From Candidatus Omnitrophota bacterium (lineage in GTDB: Bacteria; Omnitrophota; Gorgyraeia; Zapsychrales; Fredricksoniimonadaceae), in assembly GCA_016206745.1 (NCBI GenBank), contig JACQQW010000100.1, positions 1 to 6,997 of the forward strand: a stretch of DNA of 6,997 bases, in the 5' to 3' direction. Below the pieces are notes generated by a model, which worked only from the letters and a program-made list of their open reading frames with translations, was not told the DNA's origin and did no database searches. Both the position numbers and the translations under genes were made by a program. Positions 6,341 to 6,997 of this stretch are shown in pieces; position 1 is the first letter of the stretch; each line of letters begins with the position of its first letter.

Positions 6341-6997
6341 TGACCACGTCCTCGACCTTTATAGACGACATTTGCCTGCCCCGGTGCACCACCACGCTGC
6401 GCGGCGACCAGGGGCCGTATTTGCCAGCATCCGTAGGGCCCCATAAAGCAATCACGGGCGCACTGAAATAACCGGCCAAATGCAAAGCCGCGCTGTCATG
6501 CGTTATCACAAACCGCGCCTGCTGTAATACAAACGCCAATTCCCGCAAATCCGCCTGGCCCGCCAGGGAAACAGACGGATGGCGCATGTTTTGCCGGATT
6601 TCTTCCACAATGGGAACATCATTATGGTCCCCCACAAAAACGACCCTTTGTCCCTGGGCGGACAAATGGTCCGCGATTTCAACAAATCCCTGCGGCCCCC
6701 AGCGCTTGGCGCAGTCCGCAGCGCCGGCGGCGATGGCCACGTGGCCGGGAACATCAACGAACGCTGCAACCGGTTTGGGAATAATTGCCTGGGGATGGTC
6801 AGGCATCATAAAATCAGGATATACCGTTTTCAGCCGTTGTAAATGTTTTTGCCGCATGTGCCCGGTAAATGTTTGAGGAAGGACAGGGGTCCTGAAACGG
6901 CATGGCAAGAATAAACCTAAAGCGGTTTGGCGCAAATCCACAATCACATCGAAAGAACGGGCCCGCAAGCTCCCAAACCACCGGCACTGTTCCAGCC
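6318..6997 (-). CDS. Glycosyltransferase family 9, N-terminus cut off by the window edge
   Basis: The frame stays open to the right edge (it reads LEQCRWFGSLRARSFDVIVDLR at the end), so the gene begins outside the window. A TTG at 6968 could be read as a start, but it falls within the Rossmann-like core and is not the true beginning. About 225 residues are visible; the missing part should hold the RxDxxGD loop. The C-terminal lobe is clear: the donor loop reads IAAGAADCAKRWGPQGF (K codon at 6705-6707), where most relatives have PGAS, and HDSAALHLAGYFSAPVIALWG gives the D (codon 6495-6497) and H of the nucleotide-sugar site. It then ends KYGPWSP and a short helix. It is likely an envelope-glycan transferase in the same operon as the next gene, acting on a related acceptor. 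The PGAS variation suggests a different donor or acceptor preference, but that is only inference. Confidence 0.87.
   Translation of the reverse strand, partial: LEQCRWFGSLRARSFDVIVDLRQTALGLFLPCRFRTPVLPQTFTGHMRQKHLQRLKTVYPDFMMPDHPQAIIPKPVAAFVDVPGHVAIAAGAADCAKRWGPQGFVEIADHLSAQGQRVVFVGDHNDVPIVEEIRQNMRHPSVSLAGQADLRELAFVLQQARFVITHDSAALHLAGYFSAPVIALWGPTDAGKYGPWSPRSVVVHRGRQMSSIKVEDVVNAIAQMP

Noticed and set aside
6966..6968. TTG as the start codon of the first glycosyltransferase
   Set aside because: The frame continues open to the window edge with family-like sequence, and a start here would lack the essential N-terminal glycine-rich loop.

Overview
The window reads as one densely packed, leftward-transcribed stretch of a Gram-negative-type bacterial chromosome. 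Every credible gene is on the minus strand. Genes overlap by 4 to 23 bases or lie within about 65 bases of each other, and I see no tRNA, rRNA, CRISPR array, transposase or phage gene. Two family 9 (heptosyltransferase-type) glycosyltransferases imply an outer membrane with LPS-like glycan. The pyrophosphatase is the longer, about 220-residue type I form that I associate with Chlamydiae/Planctomycetes-like and candidate-phylum genomes. An uncultivated lineage such as Omnitrophota would fit, but that is a weak inference and the sequence does not prove it.

Layout in transcription order (right to left): (1) 6997-6318, a family 9 glycosyltransferase whose N-terminus lies beyond the window edge; (2) 6340-5276, a second, complete family 9 glycosyltransferase that overlaps the first by 23 bases; (3) a 60-base gap with a good sigma-70-type promoter that has an extended -10; (4) 5211-4531, type I inorganic pyrophosphatase; (5) 4494-4126, a stand-alone response-regulator receiver domain; (6) 4139-3333, an exported protein of unknown function; (7) 3336-148, a large RecB/AddA-type helicase-nuclease joined to gene 6 by a GTGA stop/start overlap; (8) 147 bases with no supported gene but an imperfect palindrome.

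The glycosyltransferase pair probably belongs to a cell-envelope glycan operon that continues to the right. The pyrophosphatase promoter appears to start a second unit (pyrophosphatase, receiver, exported protein, helicase-nuclease). The functional link among those four is not obvious: pyrophosphatase is housekeeping, the receiver has no kinase or output domain here, and the helicase-nuclease has no visible AddB/RecC partner.

No clearly new biological system is evident. The most unusual feature is inside the helicase-nuclease gene: two low-complexity, palindrome-bearing segments (about 1390-1446 and 585-624) that look like in-frame insertions of small dispersed repeats. The first also carries an A6-G9 homopolymer pair on the coding strand.
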